The notes under the pieces are model-generated. The model saw nothing but the letters and a program-made list of their open reading frames with translations. It was not told the origin of the DNA and did not search any database. A DNA stretch of 64,000 bases from Pseudomonas spelaei (GTDB taxonomy: Bacteria > Pseudomonadota > Gammaproteobacteria > Pseudomonadales > Pseudomonadaceae): positions 62,001 to 126,000 of the forward strand of contig NZ_WNNK01000001.1 of assembly GCF_009724245.1 (NCBI RefSeq). The letters run 5' to 3'. Of this stretch, positions 18,709 to 27,861 are shown in pieces (within the stretch, counting starts at the first letter, position 1; each line of letters begins with the position of its first letter). Made by a program: the position numbers and the translations under genes.

Positions 18709-19953
18709 ATGACGAGACAATTCACGATGAAACGCATCAGTAGCGTGATAACGCAAATGGGCGCGGCAGTGTTGTTGGGGGCTTCGTCCGTGGCCAGCGC
18801 CAACGATATCACCGCGCTGTTCAGGCCGAATCCCGGCAACCCGATGGAAAACAAGTTCGAGAACACCACGCCCATCAGCTCAATTTGTGCCGCGCATATT
18901 CCGGCGCGCTGCAAGGCGCTCGGGATCTTCAGCCTCAGGGACAATGACATTGTCACCACTGCCAACGCGCCCATTCTGGCCAACCACGAGGATGAGCGGC
19001 AGGGCTTTATGGTCAAGGTGCCGTCCGATTGGCGAGACCTGCAAGTGACCCATTCGTCTACTGGGGAAACCGAGACGGTGCAGTTGCGCATTGCCGGTAT
19101 CGGGGGGTTCTGGCGAATGTCCCGACCACCGGGTGTAGGGGGATGGGCGCAACCGGGAACGTCCTGGCAGAGTCGCTGGCAAACCGCGCCGAGCCCTTGC
19201 CAAAGTACCGGTCACTTGCCTGCCGGTGTCGCGTCTGCCTCGTATTTCTGGCTTACCCCTGAGGGGGCTGGAGCCTGCAGTCGGCAACCTTCGCAAACGA
19301 TAAATGCCATGTACGTCAATACCATGGAGTACGCCTATGAACTCAGGACTCCCAACCCTCTGGGCATGTCCAGCGGGCAGTACGTGGGAAGCATCACCTA
19401 CAGCATGGGACCAGGCGGTGACTACGACTTTGGCGACGTGTTCATACCCTCGAAAAACGCTATCACCTTCAACTTCACCCTGAGTGTGGAACACGCCCTC
19501 AAGGTCGATATTCCTCCCGGCGGTAATCGCATCGAATTGATCCCCGACGGCGGCTGGCAAGCCTGGCTCGATCGCGGGCGTACGCCGACCCGGCTGTACC
19601 GCGACCAGACGTTCCGTATCGCCGCCAGTTCACGTTTCAAGATGCAGTTGGAGTGTTCGATTGTCATGAACAACACCTGTGGCTTGCGCAACGGCAACGG
19701 TGATGAGGTGCCGGTGCAGGTCGCCGTGACGCTGCCTGTTGGCATCGACGGTCAGGACGACCAGGCGGTGCGCAAGCGCCCCCTGCGGTTGGATGGCACG
19801 GGTACCGAGTTGTTCCAGCCGCTGTTTTACGTGAATGACCGTCCCGGCACCCTGCACTTTGAAGTGCTCAGTGATGACATGCGCGAGATGCTCAGCCGGC
19901 CAGGCAGTACCTATTCGGGCGTGGTGACCGTGGTCTGGGACTCACAGGTCTAG
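18709..19953 (+). CDS. CS1-type fimbrial tip adhesin/minor subunit, copy 1
   Basis: A 414-residue secreted protein, the CooD/CfaE/CblD-type minor subunit expected at the fimbrial tip. A signal peptide (cleavage after VASA, about residue 27) is followed by an N-terminal half with paired cysteines (SSICAAHIPARCKALGIF), presumably the binding domain, and a C-terminal pilin-like half (LSVEHALKVDIPPGGNRIEL to VVTVVWDSQV). It starts six bases after the usher stop. The C-terminal 158 residues are about 95% identical to copy 2 (21424), while the N-terminal half is far more diverged. A TTG at 18700 in frame is a less likely start. Confidence 0.87.
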   Translation: MTRQFTMKRISSVITQMGAAVLLGASSVASANDITALFRPNPGNPMENKFENTTPISSICAAHIPARCKALGIFSLRDNDIVTTANAPILANHEDERQGFMVKVPSDWRDLQVTHSSTGETETVQLRIAGIGGFWRMSRPPGVGGWAQPGTSWQSRWQTAPSPCQSTGHLPAGVASASYFWLTPEGAGACSRQPSQTINAMYVNTMEYAYELRTPNPLGMSSGQYVGSITYSMGPGGDYDFGDVFIPSKNAITFNFTLSVEHALKVDIPPGGNRIELIPDGGWQAWLDRGRTPTRLYRDQTFRIAASSRFKMQLECSIVMNNTCGLRNGNGDEVPVQVAVTLPVGIDGQDDQAVRKRPLRLDGTGTELFQPLFYVNDRPGTLHFEVLSDDMREMLSRPGSTYSGVVTVVWDSQV

Positions 19954-20027
19954 ACCGGCCCCACAACATCGGCGGCCGGGTACTTTCGCCCAGGCGCGCC
20001 GCGTTCAATCAATGAGGCGTAGTAAAC

Positions 20028-20789
20028 ATGAAGCATGCAGTGTTATGGATCGGGTTGTGCCTGCTGTCGCTGACGGCCCACGCCGGGCCGCTGATCAATG
20101 TCGGGGTGGTGTACGACTACCTGGAAGGTGATCGCAGTTCTTACCTCAAGCGCGTGTTCAATGGCGGCACCAGCACCGCGTTCATCAAGGTCAATGTGCT
20201 GGAGATTATCTACAACGCAGACGGCACCACCCGGGAAGTGCCTGTCGCCTCGATGACCGATGGCAAGGGCAACACCACCAGCCGCGACGGGCTGATGGCC
20301 AGTCCCGCTCGAATGATTGTGCCGGCGAACGGGCGTCAGGGCACCCGGCTGTTGTACATGGGCGCGCGGGACACAGAGCGGTATTTCCGCCTGCGCTTTA
20401 TCCCGGTGGTGCCGGAGAAAGACGACAACTTTGGCATCACCGACGAAGAGCGGGCCGAATACAAAGACCATCTGGCTGCCGGGATCAACGTGATGGCGGG
20501 CTACGGCACGGTGTTTTTCGTGCGCCCCAAACACACCCGTTTCGATACCCAGATCAATGAAACGAGCGGCGAGTACCAACTGCGTAACGCCGGCAACAGT
20601 GTGGTGGTACTCGACGAGTTTTACGACTGTTCGGCGACTAGCGCAGCCGACTGCGTGCCGACCACCAAGCACCACATCCTTCCGGGACGCCAGTTGACGT
20701 TCGAGAAAAAACCGGACCGGCGTTACAGCTTCGTGCTGGTCGAAGGGCAGGTCAAAAAGCCGATGAAGGTCGGGAACAATAACGGGTGA
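20028..20789 (+). CDS. periplasmic fimbrial chaperone, alternate (CS1) class
   Basis: A 253-residue periplasmic protein with a signal peptide (MKHAVLWIGLCLLSLTAHA). It is of the CooB/CfaA/CblB type: an Ig-like N-terminal domain beginning INVGVVYDYLEG, a motif-rich middle with SPARMIVPANGRQGTRLLYMG that corresponds to the subunit-binding edge, and RYFRLRFIPVVPE. A Cys pair in EFYDCSATSAADCVP may form a disulfide in domain 2. GAGG nine bases upstream sets the start. It would bind all subunits of this locus, since the second chaperone copy is lost (22691-22725). Confidence 0.87.
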   Translation: MKHAVLWIGLCLLSLTAHAGPLINVGVVYDYLEGDRSSYLKRVFNGGTSTAFIKVNVLEIIYNADGTTREVPVASMTDGKGNTTSRDGLMASPARMIVPANGRQGTRLLYMGARDTERYFRLRFIPVVPEKDDNFGITDEERAEYKDHLAAGINVMAGYGTVFFVRPKHTRFDTQINETSGEYQLRNAGNSVVVLDEFYDCSATSAADCVPTTKHHILPGRQLTFEKKPDRRYSFVLVEGQVKKPMKVGNNNG

Positions 20790-20794
20790 TCATG

Positions 20795-21280
20795 ATGTTC
20801 AAGCAACTGACAAGACTCGGTGTGCTGGCGGCCTTGATGCTGTCGGGCACCCAGGCCGGAGCGATCCAGGAACGCTATTCCTTTGATGTGTCGGTGACTA
20901 TTCCGGTCCATGAGGCCTATGTGCTGCCGTCCGAGCCGGACTGGATGGGCCAGGATCAGCGGCTGGCCTGGAACCTGGTGACGTCCCAGCTCAGCCATTT
21001 GCGCAAGAACTTCGATGTGAAGAACCTCCATGGCGGTGTCGCTGCCCGGTTGGGGGATACGCCGTACCTGTCCAACAACGGGCAGGGCCGCATCGATTTG
21101 CAGGTGCTGTTCAACCGTATCCCCTTGACCCTGGACGCGACAGAGGTGGTCAACGCCGAGGTGGCGCGCGTCGGCACCCGGGCCGAGCTGGACATCTCGG
21201 CGATCGAGCCCCCGGGTGGTTATAACGGCGGCGAGTATTACGGCACGGTGCACCTTGTGTTTGATTTTTTGGCACCGTGA
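20795..21280 (+). CDS. CS1/CFA-I-type fimbrial subunit, second copy (pilin B)
   Basis: A 161-residue secreted pilin with signal peptide MFKQLTRLGVLAALMLSGTQAGA. It shares the pattern of pilin A: a strand VSVTIPVHEAYVLP at the mature N-terminus, LAWNLVTSQLSHLRKNFDVKN against MSYNLVSGELAPLSAIYDLKN, EVVNAE against EVVNEA, and the end VHLVFDFLAP. Identity is moderate, so it is an old copy or a specialised minor subunit. GGTGATC, complementary to the 16S end, overlaps the chaperone stop just upstream. ATG 20792 and GTG 20786 are alternative starts. Confidence 0.85.
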   Translation: MFKQLTRLGVLAALMLSGTQAGAIQERYSFDVSVTIPVHEAYVLPSEPDWMGQDQRLAWNLVTSQLSHLRKNFDVKNLHGGVAARLGDTPYLSNNGQGRIDLQVLFNRIPLTLDATEVVNAEVARVGTRAELDISAIEPPGGYNGGEYYGTVHLVFDFLAP

Positions 21281-21316
21281 GCAGGGGCCTCTTGCAAAGG
21301 CCTGCCGTTCGCTCAA

Positions 21317-21418
21317 ACCACGGCGGCCAATGAAAACGATGTGCTGATGATTGGTGACCTGTGTTGCACAGCGGGCACCCTGGCTGAAAACACTTCCAGC
21401 CCTCAGAGCGCCGGTTAA
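21317..21418 (+). pseudogene. 3' remnant of a second usher gene
   Basis: This stretch encodes TTAANENDVLMIGDLCCTAG and continues to LAENTSSPQSAG and a stop. It matches the last 33 codons of the usher at 16184-18703 (ATAANENDVLMIGDLRCTPD ... LAENTLNAQTAG) with the stop at the same place, and the adhesin ATG follows at nearly the same distance (5 bases both times). There is no start codon or rest of the gene. It is what remains of a duplicated usher. Confidence 0.9.
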
Positions 21419-21423
21419 GTGCA

Positions 21424-22674
21424 ATGACGAGACCCTTCACGATGAAACGCGTCAATACAGTGATCACACAGATAGGGACGATGGGCGTGGCGCTGTTGTT
21501 CAGTTTGTCGGCGCAGGCTGCGGTTCAGGAGATCCGGGCGACGTTTGTCCCGGACCCGTCTAACCCGATGGTCAACCGCTTTGAGAATAAAACGCCCCAA
21601 GCGGGTGTCTGCGCCTCCTTCATGCCAGCACGTTGCAAGGCGCTGGGTATTTTCAGCCTGAGGCTTCCAGAGCTTTCGTTCGTTACGGAACAGGCGATTG
21701 AAGCTAATCATGAAAACCCGCGGCAGGGGTTCATGCTCACCCTGCCTTCAGATTGGCGGGATGTGGAGGTGCGCCACAGCATAGGTGAGACGGAAGTCGT
21801 CCAGATACGCATTGCCGGTATCGGTGGCAGTTGGAACCTTTCTCGTCCACCCGGGGTGAGTGCCTGGGCCCGGCCTGGGGCTTCCTGGCAATCGATGTGG
21901 CAATCGGCACCGGCCCCCTGCATGAGTACCAACTTTCTGGCGGCGGGTGCCTCTTATGCCCAGTTTTTCTGGTTGATGCCCGAGGGTGGCGGGGCTTGTG
22001 CAAGAACGCCGTCGGTGACGATCCCTTACTTCCGTTGGAGTGGCATTGACTATGTGTATGAACTGCGTACCCCCAACCCGTTGAGTATGCGCGCCGGTGA
22101 GTACCGTGGCTCGCTGTCTTACTCCATTGGCCGGGGGATGGACTTTGATATGGGGGATGCGCTGATCCCCAGTATCGACACGGTAGCCCTCAACTTTGTC
22201 CTGAGCGTGGAGCACGCCCTCAAGGTCGATATTCCGCCCGGCGGCAATCGTATCGAGTTGCTGCCCGACGGCGGCTGGCAAGCCTGGCTCGATCGGGGGC
22301 GTACGCCGACCCGGCTGTACCGCGACCAGACCTTTCGTATCGCCGCCAGTTCGCGGTTCAAGATGCAGTTGGAGTGCTCGATTGTCATGGGCAACACCTG
22401 TGGCTTGCGCAACGGCACAGGTGATGAGGTACCGGTGCAGGTGGCCGTGACGTTGCCAGGCGGCATTGACGGGCAGGGCGACCAGGCGGTGCGCAAGCGC
22501 CCCCTGCGGCTGGATGGTTCGGGTACCGAGTTGTTCCAGCCGCTGTTCTATGTCAATGACCGCCCCGGCACCCTGCACTTTGAAGTGCTCAGTGATGACA
22601 TGCGCGAGATGCTCAACCGGCCGGGCAGTACCTATTCGGGCGTGGTGACCGTGGTCTGGGACTCCGAGGTCTAG
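21424..22674 (+). CDS. CS1-type fimbrial tip adhesin/minor subunit, copy 2
   Basis: A 416-residue paralogue of the adhesin at 18709. The start MTRPFTMKR aligns with MTRQFTMKR of copy 1, and the signal peptide is cleaved after SAQA. The N-terminal half keeps the cysteines (GVCASFMPARCKALGIF) and RIAGIGG but is otherwise diverged, by eye about 55% identical. From LSVEHALKVDIPPGGNRIEL on, the two proteins differ at only about nine of 158 positions. It would assemble through the same chaperone and usher and present a different binding face. Confidence 0.87.
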   Translation: MTRPFTMKRVNTVITQIGTMGVALLFSLSAQAAVQEIRATFVPDPSNPMVNRFENKTPQAGVCASFMPARCKALGIFSLRLPELSFVTEQAIEANHENPRQGFMLTLPSDWRDVEVRHSIGETEVVQIRIAGIGGSWNLSRPPGVSAWARPGASWQSMWQSAPAPCMSTNFLAAGASYAQFFWLMPEGGGACARTPSVTIPYFRWSGIDYVYELRTPNPLSMRAGEYRGSLSYSIGRGMDFDMGDALIPSIDTVALNFVLSVEHALKVDIPPGGNRIELLPDGGWQAWLDRGRTPTRLYRDQTFRIAASSRFKMQLECSIVMGNTCGLRNGTGDEVPVQVAVTLPGGIDGQGDQAVRKRPLRLDGSGTELFQPLFYVNDRPGTLHFEVLSDDMREMLNRPGSTYSGVVTVVWDSEV

Positions 22675-22690
22675 GCCGGCCCCACTAAAC

Positions 22691-22725
22691 ATGAAGCCTG
22701 CAGTTTTTGTTTTCGGATCGGGTTG
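22691..22725 (+). pseudogene. 5' remnant of a second chaperone gene
   Basis: TAAACATGAAGCCTGCAGT and, a few bases on, GGATCGGGTTG match the beginning of the chaperone gene at 20028 (TAAACATGAAGCATGCAGT ... GGATCGGGTTG) with a small insertion. The similarity then stops. It lies downstream of adhesin 2 exactly as the intact chaperone lies downstream of adhesin 1. Confidence 0.78.
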
Positions 22726-22737
22726 GTTTCCCCAGGG

Positions 22738-22765
22738 CCACTGTCCGGTGTCTCTCCGGCAGTGG
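22738..22765. terminator. hairpin between the fimbrial locus and the minus-strand NEL gene
   Basis: Arms CCACTGTCCGG and CCGGCAGTGG form a hairpin between two convergent genes. There is no T tract, so it may be a mere 3' stabiliser. Confidence 0.4.
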
Positions 22766-22782
22766 CTGTGCAGAGGGCGGTA

Positions 22783-25700
22783 TTACAGGCCTGCGTTTTT
22801 CAGGGCCTGGCGTGTCAATTGCCGGCCCAGCTCATTGTAATCATGCTGAATATCGTCGTAGAGCTTGCGCACGGTAGCGTCCGATAACGGCCGTTCGGCT
22901 AACACCACGGTGTGCGGGATAACCCGCTCATTGGCCAGGGTGACGAGCTGTTCGCGCAGTTGAGCTTTACGCTCGGGTGTCACTTGCGGGCTGGCCCATT
23001 CCTTTTGAGCGTCCAGCAAGTCCTCCAGTTGACTGCCGGCGTTGTTGCGTTGCTCACCTTGGGCGTTGAACGCTTCCAGGTGCGCGTCTTGCAGGTAGTC
23101 GTTCCAGAACGGTTGTTCAAGCAGGCCGTTCACCAGGCCATCGCCTTGCTCCTGCCCGATGATGCTGGCCGCAGCTTGGTCCAGATGCGCTTGCGTCACA
23201 TTGGCTGTGTTGCGGTAGACCATGTGTTCGGACAGCCACGGCAGGTCGAGGCGCGTCTTGAGTCCGGTCTGGTAGGCGAGGTACACCTGCACGTCGTCAA
23301 CGGTGTTGTCACCGAGGCCGAATGCCTGCCCCAGCCCGCCCTCGCTCTCTGGGGCTACACGATGCTGGATTTCTTGGTGGGCGAGTTGGTTGACCCGCTC
23401 CAGGCGCCAGGATTGCCTGGCCAGCGTTACCAGTTTCTTTTCGCGGGTCGATAGGCCTTGCGGGGAGTCATCTTTGCGGATGGTTTCCAGCAGGGTTTCG
23501 ACGCCCATGCGGTTGAAAATATGAGCGCCGGCGTCTGCACAGTTGGCCGGGGCACCGGCCAGGCTGAACATCCGGTCGCGAAACTGTGGGTCTTTATCTA
23601 CAGCAAACAGTAGTTGCCAGACGCGAATGGAGAGGTCGTCCCGACCTTGTTGAAACAACTGTTCATCGATATCCGTCTGGAACTCTGCAGGCGGTTGCAA
23701 CAGTTTGAGGACATCGAAGAAACCCTGGGAACCGTGCTCCTGTTCGACGTCATCCCAAACCTTTATTGCGTCGGGGTGATCTGCTTCTGTCAGGCCAGAC
23801 ATCCAGTATTGCCTGTCGGCTGTACCCCCAGGTGGTGCAGTGCGGTATGGGTCGATACCGAAGGCGCGGCGATAGCGGACAAACCGGTCTTCATCCAGGC
23901 GCCCAAGTGTCGTGCGATCCACCCAACTGTTGGCCACTATCTGGGCTGCCACCGAGTCCTGGGCGAACTCGGGAACGGTCTTGACCTGGGTGTTGCTCAG
24001 GTCCAGCACCGGGATGCTGAGTCTTTGGATATCCAGGCCGCCTGGCCATTGGGTAATGCGGGTTCCGCGCAATACCAGTCGGCGCAGGTCAGGCATGTAA
24101 CGGATATCCGGTGGGACCGCCATGAGCCGGTTGCCCGCCAGGTTCAGTGAGCGAAGGTACAAGAGGCGTCTAAGTACGTCATAGTTATAGGCGTCCGACC
24201 AAATGATCGGGTTCTCGCTCAGGTTCAGTGCCGTCAGGTCCTTCATGTCCACCAGATAGGCGGGAATGAGATCCAGGTGGTTGCTTGACAAGTCCAGGGC
24301 CCGCAGGTTGGGGAAGTTCATGAGAAACCCCATGTCTAGATCACTTAGCCGCGTGCCGTTCAGGTTCAGTCGGGTGACATGGCTGAAGTCAGCTCGTAGC
24401 GGTTTCAGTTGTCGTATGCAATGACCCAGGGTCAGTCCGCTCAGATCCAGCAGGGTACCGCGAGGTCCTGGTTCCGGGGGGAGCATGCGCTGGTAGGCGC
24501 CTTCTGCCCAGCAGGTTTTCAGTTCATTGATGATCAGGTCTCGCATGAGTTTTTCGTGCAGCGTGATAGTGGCGCTTGCCCTGGCGAGTGCTGGTTTTTC
24601 TCTGCGAAATTGGTCCATGTCTTCGTCCAGTGTCGCTCGGTCGGGTATCAGCGTTTTCAGAAACTGTTCCCCCTCCGGCGTGCTCAGGTAGGGCATCGCT
24701 TTTTGTATCTGTTCCTCGCTCAAACGGGGGCACAGTTGGGTCAGTGTTTCTTTGAGCGTGGGTGGCTGCCTCGGTGGATTTCTCCGAAGTAAACGGCGGA
24801 AGGCTCCGAGCATGGGTTTTTGCAGCAAGCGTTGTGTCGTGCGCTCATCGGCCTGGCGGCGAGTGGGTTCTTCCAACACCTTGCGGCGTTCGGCCAAGGG
24901 TTCAAGTTGCTCGATGAGCCATGCCTTGAATATGCCTCCCTGGCCCGGCAGGTAGTCGAGCGTGTCTTCGGGGACAGCACGCAACACCGCCTCGTAGAAG
25001 CTGTATTGCGCCTGGGAGGCAGAGGACGCGGCATCGTGGATCTGGTAGCGCCCGAGGCTCTTGTACACGAGTATTTTTTTCGTGCCGGCGTCTGCGGGCC
25101 CCACCTGGCAACGCAAGGCGCCGCTGGGGGATTGCTCATGAATGGCTATGTTCAAGTCACCCAGAGCATCGGTGTGCAAACGCACGATATTGAGCGCCAT
25201 GCGTTCGGTGTCCGCTGTCAGCAACGCGTCGTTGTAGAACCCTTCAACCGCATGGCTGGCGCGGACTTCGTTGGCCAGTTCCCGGGCCAGGTTTTTCAGG
25301 CGCAGGGGGATGCGTTGCTCGCTGCTCATGATCCTCAGTTCTTGCGGCGAAATGCGTAGCAGCAGTGTCGCCACCAGGTCTTTGGGCAGTTGCGGGAACT
25401 GCTGTTGAATCAGCCGGCCATGAGGCGTGTCGATCACCTCTGCGGTGCTGTAGAGGTGGTTGAATATGGTGGTTTTTTCCTGCATCAGTGTATCGGCCAG
25501 CAGATCGCGCAGGGCCTGGATTCGCCCGGCCGGGGTTTCGGGTACGGGAACGGACAGCAGGGTACCGAGCTCTGTTTCACTCAAGAAGGCGATGAGTTGC
25601 TCGGGCAACTGGCCCGCTTCCACGTCCCGGTGACTGATCTTGAGGGTGTTGGCATCCGTGGCGTCCTGGGCCCCATAAGGCATGGCATCACCCACCAGGT

Positions 25701-27861
25701 CGTCACTTATAAACACCTTGATGGCTTTGTTCGACGGCCAGCCCGCACGTTCACTGGTGGTTTGCGCCGACCAGTTGGTTGGCAGCTCAGTCGTGGCCCC
25801 GGTGCGGATTTTTTCCGGCATGCGTTCGAGTTCCCCGCGTAGCTTCATGCGCTTGAGGCTGTCGGCCAGCAGGGGCGGTGGGGTATCGCGGTTGGCGTAC
25901 ATCATGCGCAAGGCGCCGTCATGGGTGCCGCTGGTTTCACAGGCTTGTTCGAGTTGGGCGGGGGAGAGGTCCTTGACCACGGGCCCGAGGCGGCGGCGTA
26001 AGGTCTCGCTGTCCCAGGTGTTCGGGTTTTCCCCCTCATGCACCCAGGCGCCACTGCCGTTATGCTCGAGCGTGGGTGAATAGGCCTCGGGACGCGTGGG
26101 GTGTTTGACCCGGTAAGTATTGGTAGCTTCTTCGTGTTCGACGACGTAGTGCTGGTCATCCAAGGGCAGGATTTTTTGCTCCTGGTGTGCATGCAGGCCC
26201 AGTTCATTGGGACGGGAGTCGCTCGGCAGCTGCAGGTCTTTCTTGGCATAAGGCGCAAGGTCGGGGTTCCACAAGCGTTGTTGACCCCCCACCTTGACTG
26301 CCCGCAGGCCGTCGACGAAGGCGGAGCGCTTGAAGACGCTGACAATTTCTCCACCCTCGGCGAAGATTGCCAATTGGATCAAATCGCTAGTCACGCCGAT
26401 GAAGTGCTCGGCGCCTTCTATGATCTGTCCCTCTGCCAGGTCGACAATTCCTTCGAGCACCTCGTTGGCCAGCTGGAGGGCGGTGTAGACCAGCATCAAC
26501 TCGCCCAGGCCCGGTACGAACGGGGTGACGACCATCAGGGCCGCGTTGAAAATATCCGAGAGGATTTTTGTAAAGTTATCCCACCAGGCCCAACGTTGTG
26601 CGCTGTCGGTATCGGCCGTGGAGACGGCGATGCTTCGTCCATCGTTAAGGATTTTGTTGAAGGATTGCTGGTAGAGGTATTCCCACAGGTCACCCTCGAT
26701 TCTGCGTGAGGACGACCGTAGCCTGGGATCGTCCTGTGGGACTTTCTGACCGCCCTGGAGCGTGCACAGCTGTTGATCCAGCCCGGCAAAGAAATGCCCG
26801 CGTTGGGCATGGTCGACAAACTGGCTGAAGAACTGTTGGTAAGTCTGTTGTTGACGAGAAGGGATGGGCGCGTTGGCTTGCAGTTTGCGGGTCAGGTCGC
26901 GCATGAACTCAGGGATCGAGTTGTACTCCTTGACCGGACTCTCAGGGTCGTGGGGGATGTAGGCGATCACTTTCGACTCGCTGGAGGCCCGATCCAGGTC
27001 TGCGGCAATCAGCAGAATACCGCTCAGCGCCGTCTCCAGAATGCTCAGTTGGTAGAACTGCATGACGCCTCGTTCACTGCGTAAAGCGCGCATCAATACA
27101 TGGTAGGCGGCCATCCCCAGGTCCGGCACCTGTTGCACATCGGTTTTCAGGCAGGCCAGTTGCGCTGCGGCCCTGAGCGCGGCTTTCTGGCTGGCGGTGA
27201 CCTGGTTCTTCAAATCGGCACGGGCGGCGAGGTCCGTCGGCAGCAGGTGGGTGTTCAAGTGGTGTTGGTAGCGGGCGCCGAGGTCCAGTTCACGGCACAG
27301 CGCTTTGAACTGGTCGAGGGACATCGCGTCGGTTAACGGTTTGAGGGTGAAGTGACCGCGGTAGTCCGGTTGACTGATGTAGCAGGAGTTGTCTTCAAAC
27401 GTTTCGCTATTGGCAAAATTATGCAACGCGGCGTCCAGCAGGGACACTTTTCGGGAAGTGACACCCTGGGAGATATTGAAGGTGTACCAGGGCAGTGCTT
27501 TGGGGATATACAGGTTCAGGAAGGTTGTCTTGACGTCCAGGTCGAGTTGGTACTTGTCCAGGATGGCTTTTTTCAACAGCGGCTCGGCAAAGGCATACAC
27601 GTCCTGCACGTTACTCAGTTGCTGGTCTACGCTGTTTTGCGCACGCCAGCCCTCGGCATTGGCCGTCTTGAGGGCTTGATGCTGGTCGGGTGTGGCGCTG
27701 GTGTACCAGGCCGGCCGAGAAAGGACTGCATTGTTTAATTGAGTGACTTTCGCCAGGGAAGTCGTGGATAGCCAGTCCGGGATTTTTTGTTTGATCAGCT
27801 CATAATGCGGGCCTTTATAGGGCGTTGCAGGCGCCCGGAACGGGATTGGAGGTTTGGGCAT
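22783..27861 (-). CDS. giant LRR/NEL-type E3 ubiquitin ligase-like protein 1
   Basis: A 1692-residue protein without signal peptide. The N-terminal region (HYELIKQKIPDWL..., LLDAALHNFANSETF) is the DUF6543 or dermonecrotic-toxin-like domain of large Pseudomonas proteins. A hydrophobic stretch lies near residues 433-462, leucine-rich repeats near 1140-1300 (LRALDLSSNHLDLIPAYL), and a C-terminal NEL domain with the catalytic-type motif NCADAG, Cys1441 and Asp1443. NEL domains of IpaH/SspH effectors transfer ubiquitin to host proteins, which bacteria lack, so a eukaryotic target is implied. The next gene upstream is a paralogue. The delivery route is not shown. Confidence 0.85.
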   Translation of the reverse strand: MPKPPIPFRAPATPYKGPHYELIKQKIPDWLSTTSLAKVTQLNNAVLSRPAWYTSATPDQHQALKTANAEGWRAQNSVDQQLSNVQDVYAFAEPLLKKAILDKYQLDLDVKTTFLNLYIPKALPWYTFNISQGVTSRKVSLLDAALHNFANSETFEDNSCYISQPDYRGHFTLKPLTDAMSLDQFKALCRELDLGARYQHHLNTHLLPTDLAARADLKNQVTASQKAALRAAAQLACLKTDVQQVPDLGMAAYHVLMRALRSERGVMQFYQLSILETALSGILLIAADLDRASSESKVIAYIPHDPESPVKEYNSIPEFMRDLTRKLQANAPIPSRQQQTYQQFFSQFVDHAQRGHFFAGLDQQLCTLQGGQKVPQDDPRLRSSSRRIEGDLWEYLYQQSFNKILNDGRSIAVSTADTDSAQRWAWWDNFTKILSDIFNAALMVVTPFVPGLGELMLVYTALQLANEVLEGIVDLAEGQIIEGAEHFIGVTSDLIQLAIFAEGGEIVSVFKRSAFVDGLRAVKVGGQQRLWNPDLAPYAKKDLQLPSDSRPNELGLHAHQEQKILPLDDQHYVVEHEEATNTYRVKHPTRPEAYSPTLEHNGSGAWVHEGENPNTWDSETLRRRLGPVVKDLSPAQLEQACETSGTHDGALRMMYANRDTPPPLLADSLKRMKLRGELERMPEKIRTGATTELPTNWSAQTTSERAGWPSNKAIKVFISDDLVGDAMPYGAQDATDANTLKISHRDVEAGQLPEQLIAFLSETELGTLLSVPVPETPAGRIQALRDLLADTLMQEKTTIFNHLYSTAEVIDTPHGRLIQQQFPQLPKDLVATLLLRISPQELRIMSSEQRIPLRLKNLARELANEVRASHAVEGFYNDALLTADTERMALNIVRLHTDALGDLNIAIHEQSPSGALRCQVGPADAGTKKILVYKSLGRYQIHDAASSASQAQYSFYEAVLRAVPEDTLDYLPGQGGIFKAWLIEQLEPLAERRKVLEEPTRRQADERTTQRLLQKPMLGAFRRLLRRNPPRQPPTLKETLTQLCPRLSEEQIQKAMPYLSTPEGEQFLKTLIPDRATLDEDMDQFRREKPALARASATITLHEKLMRDLIINELKTCWAEGAYQRMLPPEPGPRGTLLDLSGLTLGHCIRQLKPLRADFSHVTRLNLNGTRLSDLDMGFLMNFPNLRALDLSSNHLDLIPAYLVDMKDLTALNLSENPIIWSDAYNYDVLRRLLYLRSLNLAGNRLMAVPPDIRYMPDLRRLVLRGTRITQWPGGLDIQRLSIPVLDLSNTQVKTVPEFAQDSVAAQIVANSWVDRTTLGRLDEDRFVRYRRAFGIDPYRTAPPGGTADRQYWMSGLTEADHPDAIKVWDDVEQEHGSQGFFDVLKLLQPPAEFQTDIDEQLFQQGRDDLSIRVWQLLFAVDKDPQFRDRMFSLAGAPANCADAGAHIFNRMGVETLLETIRKDDSPQGLSTREKKLVTLARQSWRLERVNQLAHQEIQHRVAPESEGGLGQAFGLGDNTVDDVQVYLAYQTGLKTRLDLPWLSEHMVYRNTANVTQAHLDQAAASIIGQEQGDGLVNGLLEQPFWNDYLQDAHLEAFNAQGEQRNNAGSQLEDLLDAQKEWASPQVTPERKAQLREQLVTLANERVIPHTVVLAERPLSDATVRKLYDDIQHDYNELGRQLTRQALKNAGL

